Source: Theropithecus gelada (lineage: Eukaryota; Chordata; Mammalia; Primates; Cercopithecidae). Taken from it: a stretch of DNA of 64,000 nt. Numbering within the stretch: the first letter of the stretch is position 1; each line of letters begins with the position of its first letter. Under the pieces are notes generated by a model that was given only the letters and a program-made list of their open reading frames with translations, was not told the DNA's origin and made no database searches. The stretch lies in contig NC_037670.1 in NCBI RefSeq assembly GCF_003255815.1, positions 60,896,960 through 60,960,959 on the forward strand, read 5' to 3'. The translations under genes and the position numbers were made by a program. Positions 1 through 11,703 of this stretch are shown piece by piece.

Positions 1-317
1 CTGGTGTGCCTGTTTGCTCAAAGCGCAGTATTGGGGTGGGAGTTACCCGATTCTCCAGGTGTTGTGTGTCTCAGTTCCCCTGGCTAGGAAAAGGGATTCC
101 CTTCCCCCTTGCGCTTCTCAGGTGAGGCAATGCCTCGCCCTGCTTCAGCTCTCGCTGGTCGGGCTGCAGCAGCTGACCAGTACCGATCGTCCGGCACTCC
201 CCAGTGAGATGAACCCAGTACCTCAGTTGAAAATGCCGAAATCACCGGTCTTCTGTGTCGCTGGCGCTGGGAGTTGAAGACTGGAGCTGCTCCTATTCGG
301 CCATCTTGCTCCGCCCG
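1..317 (-). mobile_element. L1 5' UTR (5' end of an L1PA/PB-type LINE)
   Basis: Read on the minus strand, this is the start of a primate L1: a GGCGGAGCAAGATGGCCG leader, then CAGCTCC, then the GAGGCATTGCCTCAC-type stretch of the internal promoter region. The true 5' end is near 317, so the element runs leftward out of the window and may be full length. The CAAGATGGC at 300-308 is the conserved YY1 site known to set the L1 start site. Several CpGs have decayed, so it is not a current source element. The subfamily cannot be fixed by eye. Confidence 0.9.
300..308 (-). promoter_or_regulatory. YY1 site of the L1 5' UTR
   Basis: GCCATCTTG on the plus strand, CAAGATGGC on the minus strand, within about 20 bases of the L1 5' end, where the YY1 site normally sits. 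It is known to position transcription initiation. The core is intact; activity is not implied. Confidence 0.7.
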
Positions 318-429
318 GTTATTACTATTTTTAATACACAGTTATCTGTTAGATAAATAACAAATAAGAGGAATAAAAGTTACTTTGCATTCTTTTGTTC
401 ATTTTCTAATGCTCTTCCTTTCCTTATGT

Positions 430-2330
430 GGATCTGAGTTTGACCTGTATCATTTTCCTCCAGTCTGAAGGACTTTTAAAATATTTCTTGCAAGACAAGT
501 CTAATGTCCACGAATTTCCTCAATTTTTTATTTTCTTAGAAAGTATTTCTCCTTCACTATTGAAGAAAAATTTTGTAAGGCAAAGAATTCTAGGTTAGTG
601 GAATTTTTTTCCTCTCATTGATTAAAATATTTCACTCCACTCTCTTCTTGTTTACATTATTCCTGGGGAGAAGTCAGATTGCTCCTCAAGATAAAGTGTT
701 CATTTTCCTCTGGCTTCTTTCAAGATTTGTTTTCTTTATTTTTGTTTTCTGAAGTTCGGATATGATACCTGTATGTGTAGATTTTATGACGTTTATTCTG
801 TTTGGTGTTCTCTGAGCTCCCTGGATCTATGGTCTGGTGTCAGAAATTAAACTGGGGAAGTTATTAGTCATTGTTTCTTCTACTGTTACTCCTCTTTTTT
901 TCTTTCTTTTTCTGATATTCCAATTGTGTGTATATTACATGTTTGGTAACTGTGCCACAGTTTTTGCATATTTTGTGGTTTTTTATTTCACTTTTTTTCT
1001 CTTTGCTTTTTAGTTTCAAAATATCCTCAAGATTATTGGGATAACCTCGAGCTCAAGGATTCATGCTTCAGCGGTGTCCAGTCTACTAGTGCACCTCTTA
1101 CAGGCAGTCTTCATTTCTGTACAGTGATTTGATCTCAAGCAGTTTTCAAATTCCTTTTTAAAATTTTTACCTCTCTGCTTCCACTGTCCGTCTGTTTTTA
1201 GATGGTGTCTAATTTTTGCATTAAAGCCCTTAGCATATTGATTACAGTCTTTAAAAATCTGTGGTCTCATAACGCCAACGTTCTTGCCATATTTGACTTT
1301 GGTTTGGATGCTTGATCAGTCTGTTAAACTGGCTAGTTTGTTTGTCCAGTTGGCTGGTTATTTTTACCTTATGGTTTACCTTATGCCTTATGGTTTTTCC
1401 TTGATAGCAAGGAATGATGAAGTGGGTGAAAGAAACTGTATAAATAGGGCTCTAGTGCTGTGGTAATGAGGTATGGAGCAGAAGAAGCATTTTATAGTCC
1501 TACAGGCAGGTCTCATCCTGTGGTGAGCCTGTGCACCTGCACTGTGAACTTCAAACATGTGTCTAATGTTTGCTTCCCATTAAGGTAGGAAAGAATGGCT
1601 AGAGGAGGCTGGTTTGGGGTGTTTTCCTTCCCCCAGCAGGTTAAGCTCTGAGTTTCTCCTGAGGTAGGCCTTGTTAAGAACAGAATGTTCTGGGGGATTT
1701 AAAAATTATCGAGCGGGTGTGGTGGTTCACATGTGTAATCCCAGCACTTTGGGAGGACAAGGCAGTTGGATAATTTGAGATCAGAAATTTGAGACAAGCC
1801 TGGCCAACATGGTGAAATCCTGTTTCTACTAAAAATACAAAAATTAGCCAGGCCTGGTGGCAGGCCCCTGTAATCCCAGCTACTTGGGAGGCTGAGGCAG
1901 GAGAATTGCTTGAGCCTGGAAGGCGGAGGCTGTGGTGAGCCGAAATTGTGTCACTGCACTCCAGCCTGGGCGACAGAATAAGACCATGTCTTAAATAAAT
2001 AAACACGGTTTTTTTTTTTTTTTCTTCTCTTTATCAGAAGCAAAGAAAGGATTTTTCTTAGATTATTTACTGTGTGGTCCTGGTAGGCCTCCTATGGGTA
2101 AAACTCAAGTAGGGATACTCTTATGACTGGGCCCCTTAGAATTTTAAATCTGAGACTTGCCCAACCTATGTCTGCAGCAATTTATCAACTGCAGGTGAGG
2201 ATTTTCTGCCCCAGCACTGATCCCCATGGAGGTTTGTGCTCATGGGTTCCTGCTCCAATAAGCTAATTCCCTGTATCTGCCTGCACCTCGAGTCTTTGGG
2301 ACAGGGTTTTATGTTGTATTCTTACTTGTT
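430..2330 (-). mobile_element. Ancient L1 (L1M-type) 5' region, tentative
   Basis: T-rich sequence with phrases typical of old L1 5' regions: a GAAGGACTT...TTTCTTG...ACAAGTCTAATG block near 466-510, TATTTCTCCTTCACT near 544, and AAAGAAACTGTATAAATAGG near 1430. An Alu interrupts it at 1711-2008. Recognised from recalled consensus only. Strand is inferred by analogy with the clearer copy at 4430-5955. Confidence 0.45.
1711..2008 (+). mobile_element. Alu
   Basis: Full-length dimer: GTAATCCCAGCACTTTGGGAGG, the middle A-rich linker ACTAAAAATACAAAAATTAGCC, and a right arm ending CTCCAGCCTGGGCGACAG, with an AAATAAATAA tail. Many CpGs are lost, so it is an older Alu. Target duplications are not clear. 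Confidence 0.93.
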
Positions 2331-2600
2331 TGATGGCTCTATGAAGAGTTGTTGACTTTTTTTTGACTTGTTCAATCTGTGACCTTTAATGTTACATGCA
2401 TCTTTTTGTCATTTTGTTGATATTTTATTGACAATATGTACATATTACTGCATTTTATAATATACTCTCTTGACCTTACATTAGAAAAGATTCAATATAA
2501 AATATCATAATCTTTGTTAAGCACAATGCTTAGATACTTGAACTTGAAAAGTCACTTATCTATTGTCTTTCATTGTTCTCCATTCTTTTCTGTACATCTG

Positions 2601-2649
2601 TATTAGTCACAGCTCTCCAGAACCAATAAGGGGATGGGATAGATAGATT

Positions 2650-2718
<69 letters not shown>

Positions 2719-3138
2719 GAAATTGGCTATGTCATTTTAGAGGCTGAGAAGTATCAAGATCTGCAGTCAGGTAGTGGAGACCCAGGAGAGCAGATGATAT
2801 GGTTCTAGTCCAACAGCATGCAGGCTTGAGGCCTAAGAAAAGCCAGTGTTTCTGTTGGAATTCACAACCAAAGAGAGACTTATATCCCAGCTCAAGACAT
2901 CAGACAAGGGGAATTTCCTTTTATTTGTGGAAGTGTCAGTCTTTTTGTTCTATTCAAGCCTTCAACTGATTAGATAAGGGCCACTTGCATTAGGGAAGGC
3001 AATCTTCTTTACTCAGTCCACCAATTCAAATGGTTATCTCATCTAAGAAAAGCCTCACAGACACATAATAATGTTTGACCAAATAGCTGGGCAGTCCATG
3101 GCTCAGCCAAGTTGACACATAAAATTAACCATCACAAT
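2601..3138 (-). mobile_element. LTR-like interspersed repeat carrying a GATA microsatellite
   Basis: Starts TGTATTAGTCACAGCTCTCC and ends GTTGACACATAAAATTAACCATCACA, giving TG...CA ends in the manner of an LTR. Flanking pentamers ACATC and ATATC could be a decayed 5-bp TSD. A second member lies at 30439-30878. On the minus strand it begins TGTGATGGTTAATTTTATG, a common primate repeat, but I do not give it a family name. The internal GATA array at 2641-2717 grew from a GATAGATA motif also present in the second copy. Confidence 0.7.
2641..2717 (+). repeat. (GATA)n microsatellite
   Basis: About 19 nearly perfect tetramers, with one GATTGATA interruption near the left end. Expected to be length-polymorphic. 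Confidence 0.97.
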
Positions 3139-3159
3139 ATCCATGATTCTCTCTGAGAT

Positions 3160-3565
3160 ACTTCTTGCTTCAAAATTTACCTTTTAGTCGTTCTTGTAGT
3201 GTAAGTTTTGCAAGTCATAAATTTTCTTTTAAGCACTTGAAAATATCATTTTATTGCCTTCTTGCTTCTTATGTTATTAAGTTATATTCTTTATGTTAAG
3301 TAGTCAGTTCTCGACGTAGCTTGGAAAAATTCTGTGATTTTCTTCAAAATTTACTTCTTCCTCTATTTAGAGGCTACTCAATCTTATAATTACTACAGCT
3401 TCATTATATAGTGTTTCTATCTCTACATTTTAAAGTAATTTTTAAATTATTGTATTTTTTTTTGCTTTAAGAGAATTCATAATTGCTTGTTAAAGCATTT
3501 TAATCATGGCTGCTTTAAAATCTTTGAATGTTCTATCATCTGATTCATCTCAGTGTTGACATCTT
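3160..3565 (-). mobile_element. Ancient L1 5' region, left part
   Basis: Continues at 4430 across the younger L1. Contains TCATGGCTGCTTTAAAATC and ATGTTCTATCATCTGATTC, resembling old L1 phrases for 'TTGTTTTAAAGTC' and 'CAATGTCTGGGC'. Heavily diverged. Confidence 0.5.
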
Positions 3566-4416
3566 ATTTTTAATAATTTCAACTTTTATTTTAGATTCAG
3601 GGAGTACATGTGCAGGTTTGTTACATGGGTATGTCATGCAATGCTGAGGTGTGGGGTACAGTTGATCCTGTCACCCAGGTAATGAGCATGGTATGCAATA
3701 AGTAGTTTTTCAACCCTTGCTCACTTCCTCCCTTTTCTCTCTAGAAGTGCCTAGTGTCTGTTGTTGCCGTCTTTATGCCCATGAGTACCCAAAGCTTACA
3801 CTCATGAGTACCAAAGCTTAGCTCCCACTTATAAGTGAGAACATGCGATATTGGCTTTCTCTTCCTGTGTTAATTCACTTAGGATAATGGCCTCCAGCTG
3901 CATTCACGTGGCCTCACAGGACATAATTTTACTCTTTTTTAGGGCCACATAGTATTCAATGGTGTACAGATACCACATGTACTTCATCCAGACCACCACT
4001 GATGGGAACCTAGGTTTGCTCCATGTCTTTGCTATTGTGAATAGTGCTACGATAAACATGTGAGTGCATGTGTCTTTTTGGTAGAATGATTTATTTTCTT
4101 ATGGATATATAGCCAATAATGGGATTGTTGGGTCAAATAGTTCCATTTTTAGTTTTTGAGAAATCTCAAAATTGTTTTCCACAGTGGCCAAAGTAATTTA
4201 CATTCCCACCAGTAATATATAAACAGTCTCTTTTCTCCACAGCCTCACCAGTATCTGTTGTTTTTTGACTTTTTAGCAGTAGCCGTTCTGACTACTATGA
4301 AATGGTATCTCATTGTGGTCTCGGTTTGCATTTCTCCAATGATTAGTGACGTTAAGCATTTTTTTCAGATGTTTGTTGCCCACTTGTATGTTTTCTTTTG
4401 AGAAGTATCTGTTCAT
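3566..4416 (-). mobile_element. 5'-truncated L1 insertion (3' end)
   Basis: The left edge reads ACTTTTATTTTAGATTCAGGG then ACATGTGCAGGTTTGTTACATGGG, the reverse complement of an L1PA/PB 3' UTR. The 3'-UTR marker CTCCCACTTATAAGTGAGAACATG follows, then the C-terminal end of ORF2. The body stops inside ORF2 at GAGAAGTATCTGTTCAT. Flanks GTGTTGACATCTT (3553-3565) and GTGTTGGCATCTT (4417-4429) match at 12 of 13 bases and form the TSD. It sits inside an older L1. Confidence 0.93.
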
Positions 4417-4429
4417 GTGTTGGCATCTT

Positions 4430-5955
4430 TTGATATTATTTTTTCTGTTTAGAATTGTGATTTATCTTTTTAGTATAGCAAGAAAACTCTTTTAGTACAA
4501 CAAGAGGTGTGTGTTTTTTAAATTTTATCCCAGGTATTTTGGATATTATAAAAACCTTGATATTATTTAATCTTTATGCTTGGCAGACAGTCTTCCTGTT
4601 AAGTTCTAGTATGAAAGTCAGGTGATTGCATGTGTGTAGCTTTCTGCTGGCCCTGCCAAAACTACCTAAACAAAAGTGGGACACTGAGTCCCACTGCCTC
4701 ATTGCTGATGAGAATGGTGGACCTTGATCTTCCTCCTGTGTCCCATTAGTGCCAAGGAGGGGGGACACTGAGGGCTGACTCACACTTTCTTGTTGCTACA
4801 GGATGAGGACATAAGCCCAGCTCCCTACTGACTCTATAAAAAAGGAGAAGTGGAAGTAGTTCACATACCAGTCCCAAATCCCATGACCTTTATTGGTTTT
4901 TTTTGTTATTGTTGATGTTTTTTAACTCATTGATTGCTGAGTGAGGCTGGAAGCTCAGCTTTTCAGTGAGCCCTGCTGACATCAGGCAGTTGAGGGGAAA
5001 TAGTCTTGCTGAACCCAGCCGCACACTGTTCCATTCAGTCTTACTGCTGCCTGGGGGTGTGGAAGCTCAGCTCTCACTGGCCCCCTAGCACTGGAGAGTT
5101 GGGGAGTCCGTGTGTTCTGAGTGGTGACTGTAGTTCCTTGAGCTGCTTTGTTACTGTTGTTGCCATCAGGTGGGTGTGGAAGCTGAGATTCTAACAAGAT
5201 TCTGTTAACCCTATCCTGGTAGGAGAATCAGAGAACCATGTGCTTCTGCCAAGCATGAGTGGACTATAACCTTCCTACTCAGCGCCACTGACACTACTTC
5301 AGCAGCTGAATGAACCCGTTGTCTGCTTCCACTGGGCAGAGGAGGAAGATCAGCTCTCTGCTCTGCCCTTCTGATACTACTCTTCCAGAAAAGTTGGAGC
5401 ACTGCCCATGTCCGCTGAGTGAGGATGAAAGAATACAAAGTGCTGATTCCTGGTGACGGCACTGGAGGGAGAACTCTGAGGGGCTTCCCACTCCCACGGC
5501 GCTGGGATTGGATTTAAAAAAAAAAAAAAAATTGCTTCTCCTTTCAGCCCTGTTGGAACCACATTGGTGGGAGAGGGTAGTTTTCCATTAGTGCTTGTAT
5601 ACAATAGAGTGGATACTGACAAAAAGCCTTTGCGTTCTGTGATAGACACTACCCTTTTCCGGGTTCTTTGGCTAGAAAAGGGAGACTTTTATTGGATCAT
5701 TTTTGTCCGTGCCTGTTTGTGGTTCCAATTTGGAGGCTTCTGGTGTGTCCGAGAGGCACAAAGAAAGCCCAGTGAACATGCTTTCATGTCGTTCCTCAAG
5801 TCCTGAGCCCCCTAAACAGCTATCTTCTCCTTGTCACCTTTCAGAGTCTTTCTATGTTTGTTGTTATGTCCAGGGACTTTTACTTGTAAGAGAGAGACCT
5901 GGGAGAAATAAGATAATTTCACATTGGCTGGAACCGGAAGTCCTCATTTTCCCTT
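4430..5955 (-). mobile_element. Ancient L1 5' region, right part
   Basis: Contains GGATATTATAAAAACC, then a series of related GC-rich blocks with GTGGAAGCTCAGCTC/TGGCCCC, and ends at GGCTGGAACCGGAAGTCC. This is the layout of the imperfectly repeated 5' region of old L1 families. I infer that the 5' tip is at the right (about 5955). Small open frames here are stop-rich chance reads. Confidence 0.55.
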
Positions 5956-5959
5956 AAAA

Positions 5960-5977
5960 CAGAGAGAGAGAGAGGGG

Positions 5978-6011
<34 letters not shown>

Positions 6012-6012
6012 A
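5960..6012 (+). repeat. (GA)n microsatellite
   Basis: AGAGAGAG... with GGGG and ACAG interruptions, abutting the inferred 5' end of the old L1. Confidence 0.95.
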
Positions 6013-6495
6013 ATCTGTCTCCTCTGTAATTGTAGTTTTTGTTGCATACATCTTTGGCATGGAGACATTGTAGTGTTTTGGAACCTCTGCAACATTCACT
6101 TTTGCATGTTCTATATGGCTTCCACATTGTGAAAATTTAGTAAATAAGTTTGATTGAATTTACAATGTCATCCTAATGTTATCTGAATTTGGTGAAATGT
6201 ACAAAGCTTCTTTTACATGGTAACTTTACGATGATATTTTTAACATGCACACACACACATTTGGGCAACAGGCTTAAAACTATAGATGCTTATTGATAAT
6301 TAGATTCTCATACAGAATCACAAAATAATTCACTTGTAAGATGAAGGTTTGTAGTTAGTAACATTCATAACTCAAAGTTAAATTGGAAATATTAAAAATA
6401 TACACACTCTTGGAAGGAGGACAGCAGGGAACCAGGGGCAGGGTGTGCAGAGAGGTGGAGATACCTGTGGAGCTAGACAGCAAGGTGCATATAGG
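6013..6495. other. Unassigned sequence
   Basis: A+T-rich single-copy-looking DNA with a short (AC)n near 6247. No gene or repeat recognised. Confidence 0.5.
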
Positions 6496-6499
6496 CCAA

Positions 6500-6690
6500 T
6501 GCCGGAAATACGGACTTCAGAATCAGGAGGGTCTGGGTTTGAATCCATCTTTACTGCACTTAGTCAAGTGCAGTAAAGGCATTTAGGCATTCCATATAGG
6601 CATTTTATTAGACCCTTCAGTTCGTTTTCTTCATTTGTAGAATGAGAATAATAATTTGAAACACTTTGCATATAGCAATGTTTTCTTTCC
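6500..6690 (+). repeat. MIR SINE
   Basis: GACTTCAGAATCAGGAGGGTCTG then GGTTTGAATCC (the tRNA-derived B-box region), then TTCTTCATTTGTAGAATGAGAATAATAAT. All are diagnostic of the MIR core. A short internal duplication (AGTGCAGTAAAGGCATTTAGGCATT) distorts the middle. Confidence 0.7.
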
Positions 6691-6699
6691 CAAATCCAT

Positions 6700-8113
6700 T
6701 CTCTCCTCATGAATTCACTGTTGCATTATGGAGAAAGATGGGTTACCTCTGATTTAAGGTCCTGCTCTCATTCCATCTACTCTTCCACCTCCACTCAATC
6801 CGACACTCAGACAAAAGATACTGGCAGCAGCATTACTTGGAAATCAGCAGTCACAAAGAAGAGAGAACATAAATATGTAAAGCATCTTCCTACAATATGC
6901 AAATTGCACCTAACATAAGTTCCTCCCTTTCCAAGATTCTCCCTTCAACCAGTTTGGGAGTGAAAAACATCTTGTGTTTTACAACTACATTCGTTATTAC
7001 AAAAACATGCGACTCTATAAAAAATGAGTGCCACACAACCCTTTCTTTAACAGTTCTTTCCTGTAGTCCAAGAGGCTTTATCACAGCACTGATAATAAAG
7101 GCAGAGTTAGGCTCATTTCCAGTAACTTAATGAGTTTTCCCAGCTGCTATGACTAGCAAAATACCCTTAAATAGGAAGATAGAGTTACTTTGAAAGCCTA
7201 TGCTGATTTTTATCTTCTGACTACTCTTCTATAGTGCGCACTAACACATTTTCTCAGATGGCTCCTTTATAGCATGTAAATTATGACCATTGAAAATAAA
7301 CGCTCACTTATAGTGCTATTGGCTTTCCTATGTTTAAATAAGGCCTCTTGCATCTAATACTGTGATGGTTTTGAATAACCACCTACAGGTCATCTGACAA
7401 AGTTACACTTGCTACATTATTACCAGTCGCAGGGGTCATTTTTCAAATGCTTTTCTGGTTTAACATTCTTTCCTCTTCCCTTAAAAATGCCCAAACATAA
7501 AAGGGAACAATAAGGACTGCAGGCTATAATAAAAACTTAATTTACTCATTCTAAATGTAAATGTACATAGATTACTGAGATAAAATTGACATTTTAATTA
7601 TAGATTGCCAAGGAAAAAGGCCATATTTCATGGAATATTTTGAAGCTATTGCATTTAAATGGCATTGCACATAGAGTAACCCAATCAGTCATTGCTAGAG
7701 GCTTGATGATCTTGGATAAATGTGGAAATTTGCACTTCTAAATAATTAGTTTAAGTATCATTAAGCCTTTTAAAACTCATTTCTGCTTATTATAGTTTAC
7801 ATATTTAAATGTATTTACTGAGGTTTTGGATTATTTCACGTGTGAGAGGCAATAGACTAAAAATATATTAAACTACCACTCTCTCAACTGATGTACGCTT
7901 CCAACTGCCCGCCTGTGTGATTGTGCTGCCTTTACCCTGGGCCCTGTGGCCACTCTTCCATTGTACTACGGTATAAAGATAGCAGTTAGTATATGTGATA
8001 TATAATACAGAGTCTATATAATTTCTGGGCATGTGGTCATGTTCCTGTCCAACACTCGAGACATGAAGAAACAAACTCTGTGAAGAGATTCCGTAGGTCA
8101 GTATGTGTTCAAG
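6700..8113. other. Unassigned sequence
   Basis: No repeat, splice structure or credible open frame recognised. It may be unique or very old repeat sequence. Confidence 0.45.
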
Positions 8114-8126
8114 AATGCTGACTGTA

Positions 8127-8435
8127 GGCCAGGCACAGTGGCTCACGCCTGTAATCCCAGCACCTTGGGAGGCCGAGGTGGGAGGTTCACAAGGTCAGGA
8201 GTTCAAGACCAGCCTGGACAATATGGTGAATTCCTGTCTCTACTAAAAATCCAAAAAAAAAAAAAAATTTAGCCAGCCATGATGGTGCGTGCCTGTAATC
8301 CCAGCTACTCAGGAGGCTGAGGCAGGAGAATCACTTGAACCCGGGAGGTGGAGGTTGCAGTGAGCCTAGATTGAGCCATTGCACTCCAGGCTGGGTGACA
8401 GAGCAAGACTCTGACTCAAAAAAAAAAAAAAAAAA
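8127..8435 (+). mobile_element. AluS/Y-type Alu with perfect TSD
   Basis: Complete dimer beginning GGCCAGGCACAGTGG and ending in a 19-base A tail. The 14-bp TSD AATGCTGACTGTAG is identical at 8114-8127 and 8436-8449 (one base shared with the element start). The middle linker holds an expanded A15 run. Confidence 0.97.
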
Positions 8436-8599
8436 AATGCTGACTGTAGTTGAGACTCCTCCACTGGCTGAGGTTTATTTGGATATCATCATGTATATTC
8501 CAATTTGCTGAGTACTGAACCAATACTGTTCCCCAAAATTTAATCACTTCTAACTCAAAATAGTATCTGGTTAAAAATTTCAATTCCAGTTCTCTACAT

Positions 8600-8800
8600 T
8601 TTCACTAAAATAGCCAGGAAAATAATCAAAAATGTAAAAACTCACTTGAAAATATGGACTGGCGCTATCTGGCATGAATAAACATTCATAAGACAGATGA
8701 AAATAATGTAATCAAACTTCAAATTTTAAATTATAAAAATTATACTTCTACAATACTATGAAATGATACTATAAAATGATTTGTATATCTCTATCATCAG
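8600..8800 (+). repeat. Extra copy of the hAT element's 3' tail
   Basis: 8646-8800 closely matches 10045-10184: TTGAAAATATGGACTGG, then GCTATCTGGCATGAATAAAC, then ATCATCAG at the right edge. Over the first 105 bases I count about 6-8 differences. Sequence just upstream (AATAGCCAGGAAAATAATCAAAAATGTA) also resembles the end of the transposase frame near 9960. It is a direct repeat 1.4 kb upstream of its partner. Confidence 0.8.
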
Positions 8801-8879
8801 TGCTGTAATTATGAAATTTGAAACCAATATCAGCAGTACTCAACATGTTACTCTCAGACACTCTCAAGTGAGTCCACGG

Positions 8880-10010
8880 GTCAAAATTATTTCGATGTCA
8901 ATACTAAGTGTTTGCCATTTTCCTGTGTTGACATTTTCTCTGATGTTACCAAAGTAATAGTGTGTGATTTGTACACCTTAGCATAAATCACGGCAGTAGC
9001 AACAAGCTCTACAAATAGTCATTATTTTCTTAACTGCTATCTACTTGGAATTAAAAAAAAAAAAAAAAAGATGCCAATTTCATTTAGGAATGTTTTCAAT
9101 CTTGATGAAGCAGTGAAAGTTATTATTTTTAAAAAACATCCCCGAGTATATATCTTTTTATATATTTGGCTTGACAAAATGGGACTACAGATAAAACACT
9201 TCTGCTGCTCAATATTTATCTCCACGAAAACACATGTAGACTGAGTTGTTAACTAGACTGGTTGCTTTTTTCATGGAATACTATTTTTAATTGAAAGAAA
9301 AAATGGCAGACAAAATAAGGCCATTCAGACTTGAATATTTAGAAATATATATATTTTTTGAGAATAAAAGAAGAGGTTGTCACTTCCAGGAAAACAACTG
9401 ACAGTATTTTTTTATTATTATTTTTTGCAAATGATAAAATTCCTTCAAGGTAAAATTGTAGAATTTTTCAAAATTTGAATTGACCACCTTGAACTTGGCA
9501 GCTTTCTAAAACTTATACCTTTCTGAGGATATTGGTAATGATATTAATAACCATAATATTTTATACATATATTTTTATATGTGTCAAAATTTCAGAGACG
9601 AATACATCAGTAAATGGGTATTTTCCAAATCACTAATGAATGAAATTAACTAGTTGTACATGAGTAAACGAATCCATTCAAAATGCAAAATATACACTGA
9701 ATTTCAATGTAACTGAGTGTGGAAAAGTTATTGATATGGATTTAGATTCCACAACATACCTTTTAAAAAACTACCACCTACTGTATTTTGGTATAATCTC
9801 AAAGAATAGCTGAAATATTAGACAAAGCCAATAAAATATTCTTCCCCCTTTCAACTACACATCTGTGTGAAGCCAGCATTTCTTCCTATACATCAATGAA
9901 AACAATACATAGAAAAATCTGAATGCAGGAAAATTATCTGAATCCAGCTCTACTATTTAGCCAGACATTAAAGAGACTTGCAAAAATGTAACAACAACAA
10001 CAAAAAAGAC
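8880..10010 (+). pseudogene. hAT-superfamily transposase relic (Charlie/Buster-like)
   Basis: A plus-strand coding fossil with many stops and frameshifts. Readable segments include SSHYFLNCYLLG-like residues near 9015, PISFRNVFNLDEAVKVI near 9072-9125 and LLLLNIYLHENTCRL near 9200. Next come AAFFMEYYF.LKEK.ADKIRPFRLEYLE near 9262-9355 and LSGKQLTVF near 9385. The C-terminal hAT dimerisation region follows near 9840-9990: PLSTTHLCEASISSYTSMKT, then PDIKETCKNV. This order matches hAT transposases related to the domesticated ZBED5/FAM200/SCAND3 proteins. It cannot encode a protein. The A18 run near 9053 replaces coding sequence. Family assignment is by recall. Confidence 0.75.
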
Positions 10011-10385
10011 AGTAAAAATTCTATTACTTTTCTTCAGGATATTATTGAAAATATGGACTGGAGCTATCTGGCATGAATAAACATTCATAAGACAGATGAA
10101 AATAATATAATCAGACTTCAGATTTTAAATAATAACAATTATACTTCTATGATACTATAAAATGATTTGTGTATCTATCATCAGTTTATTTTCATTTAAA
10201 ATATGCTAACATTAACATATAATCAGTTAATTATAATTTTTAGTGAATTAAAACATTTTAAAATTTCTATCTTAATATTATATACAGTCAATATCAGAAC
10301 TATAATGCATGGAAACAAAATCTCTATAGGTCCTTAATAATTTTAGGAATGTAAAGTTTGAGGACTACTAGCTTATAACAGGGCT
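10011..10385 (+). mobile_element. 3' non-coding end of the hAT element
   Basis: Follows the transposase relic. Contains the duplicated 10045-10184 segment and ends with GGTCCTTAATAATTTTAGGA, then AAAGTTTGAGGACTACT, a typical hAT-Charlie 3' end. A clean terminal inverted repeat or 8-bp TSD was not identified. Confidence 0.6.
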
Positions 10386-11703
10386 GGCCATAAAACTGAG
10401 TGAATTTACTTAACATTCAATGGAGATGAGAAGAATTATGTTTGCCATATTAGCGTACATGCTACCATTTGGTCATATTCTTACATATTGGTAGAGACTC
10501 TACACGATGACACTGTCACAAAATGATCAAATCAGAATAAAGTTATTTTTAGAAATAGGCTTCAAACTTTTGTTTGTATTTCACAAGAATAGCAGAAATG
10601 ATGTTCAGCCAAAATGAGACAGTGTGCAAGTCTGAAGAGAATCTTGTCCTGTTGGGAGGAGTTCGAGAAAGCACCAGAATAAATTTTATCAAGTGGAGGG
10701 AAATGACAGAATGTCTGGTATATTTGAATACATCTGTAGAGAACATTAGTAATTGGGAGGAGATTTGATAATCCGTAAGTTATTTAAAAAGTGAAACAAA
10801 TACTCAAAAATGATTACTAAACACTAGAGAAAATAAAAAGAGCAGGAATGAAAATCGTTAAATCCTAAAATATGCCTCTTTTACTATTAATATTTCATAG
10901 TCCTGATGAAATAGAGAGAACATGAAATTCCTCTTGGTTTCTCTGTCTCTCTCTTTTTATCTCTCTCTCTCTGCTCCCATCATCTCTTTCTCTCTCCCCC
11001 GCTCTCTCTCTCACTCTTCTATATGGGTGGTCAAAGGAAAACACCAAAAATAAAAATAAAAAATTAAAATTTGTACCGGTTTCAGCATATCATTTAGAAA
11101 TGTAGTAATAAATAATTTTTTTTAATTTATGACAGCTAAAAGAATAGAGCAGATTTGCTCTGTGGAATGTAGAATACAGGACAGTGTCAAGATATCTCTT
11201 TTTTTATTGTTTTGCTTATTTTGTTTTTTAATCTTGTGAAAACTCTTTAATTCTAAATTATAGGTAGGTATGGCTTAAAATAAAAATTTTAATTAAAGTT
11301 GAGTAAATGAAGATAAAAATGGAAACTCCTTTATTTCATGGAAAGAACTCACTTGATCATGACAACGAGAGAAAGAAAATAACTGTCAAAAATGATTTTG
11401 GAAAAAAAATACATGTAGCCATCAGTATCTATAAAAATATACTCTTTATATCTTCTCCAACTCTGGGAAAAAGTGAAGGCAAAGAAAACAATCAACAGTG
11501 CCTTAAAAATGGGAAATTTAAAAATGCTGATTATTGAATTGTCAGTTGTAAAAATAAATTTTAAATAAATTATATTTAAAAACTAAAGAATCTTTTGAGT
11601 TTTTAAAAGATAACAAAATTCAAGCACATGATATTTGTAAGACTTTCTTCTAAAGTTATATAAAATATTTTCTCAAATATACAAAATTAAAACTCTATCT
11701 TAG
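10386..11703. other. Unassigned A+T-rich sequence
   Basis: Contains a polypyrimidine run at 10938-11020. Open frames of 60-80 codons are no longer than chance would give, and none has a recognisable domain. Confidence 0.45.
10938..11020 (+). repeat. (TC)n-rich pyrimidine tract
   Basis: CTCTGTCTCTCTC...TATCTCTCTCTCTCTG...CCCCCGCTCTCTCTCTCAC, an imperfect CT dinucleotide tract. Confidence 0.9.

Noticed and set aside
6500..6690. tRNA-like B box (GGTTTGAATCC)
   Set aside because: Part of a MIR SINE, which is tRNA-derived; no cloverleaf or acceptor stem.
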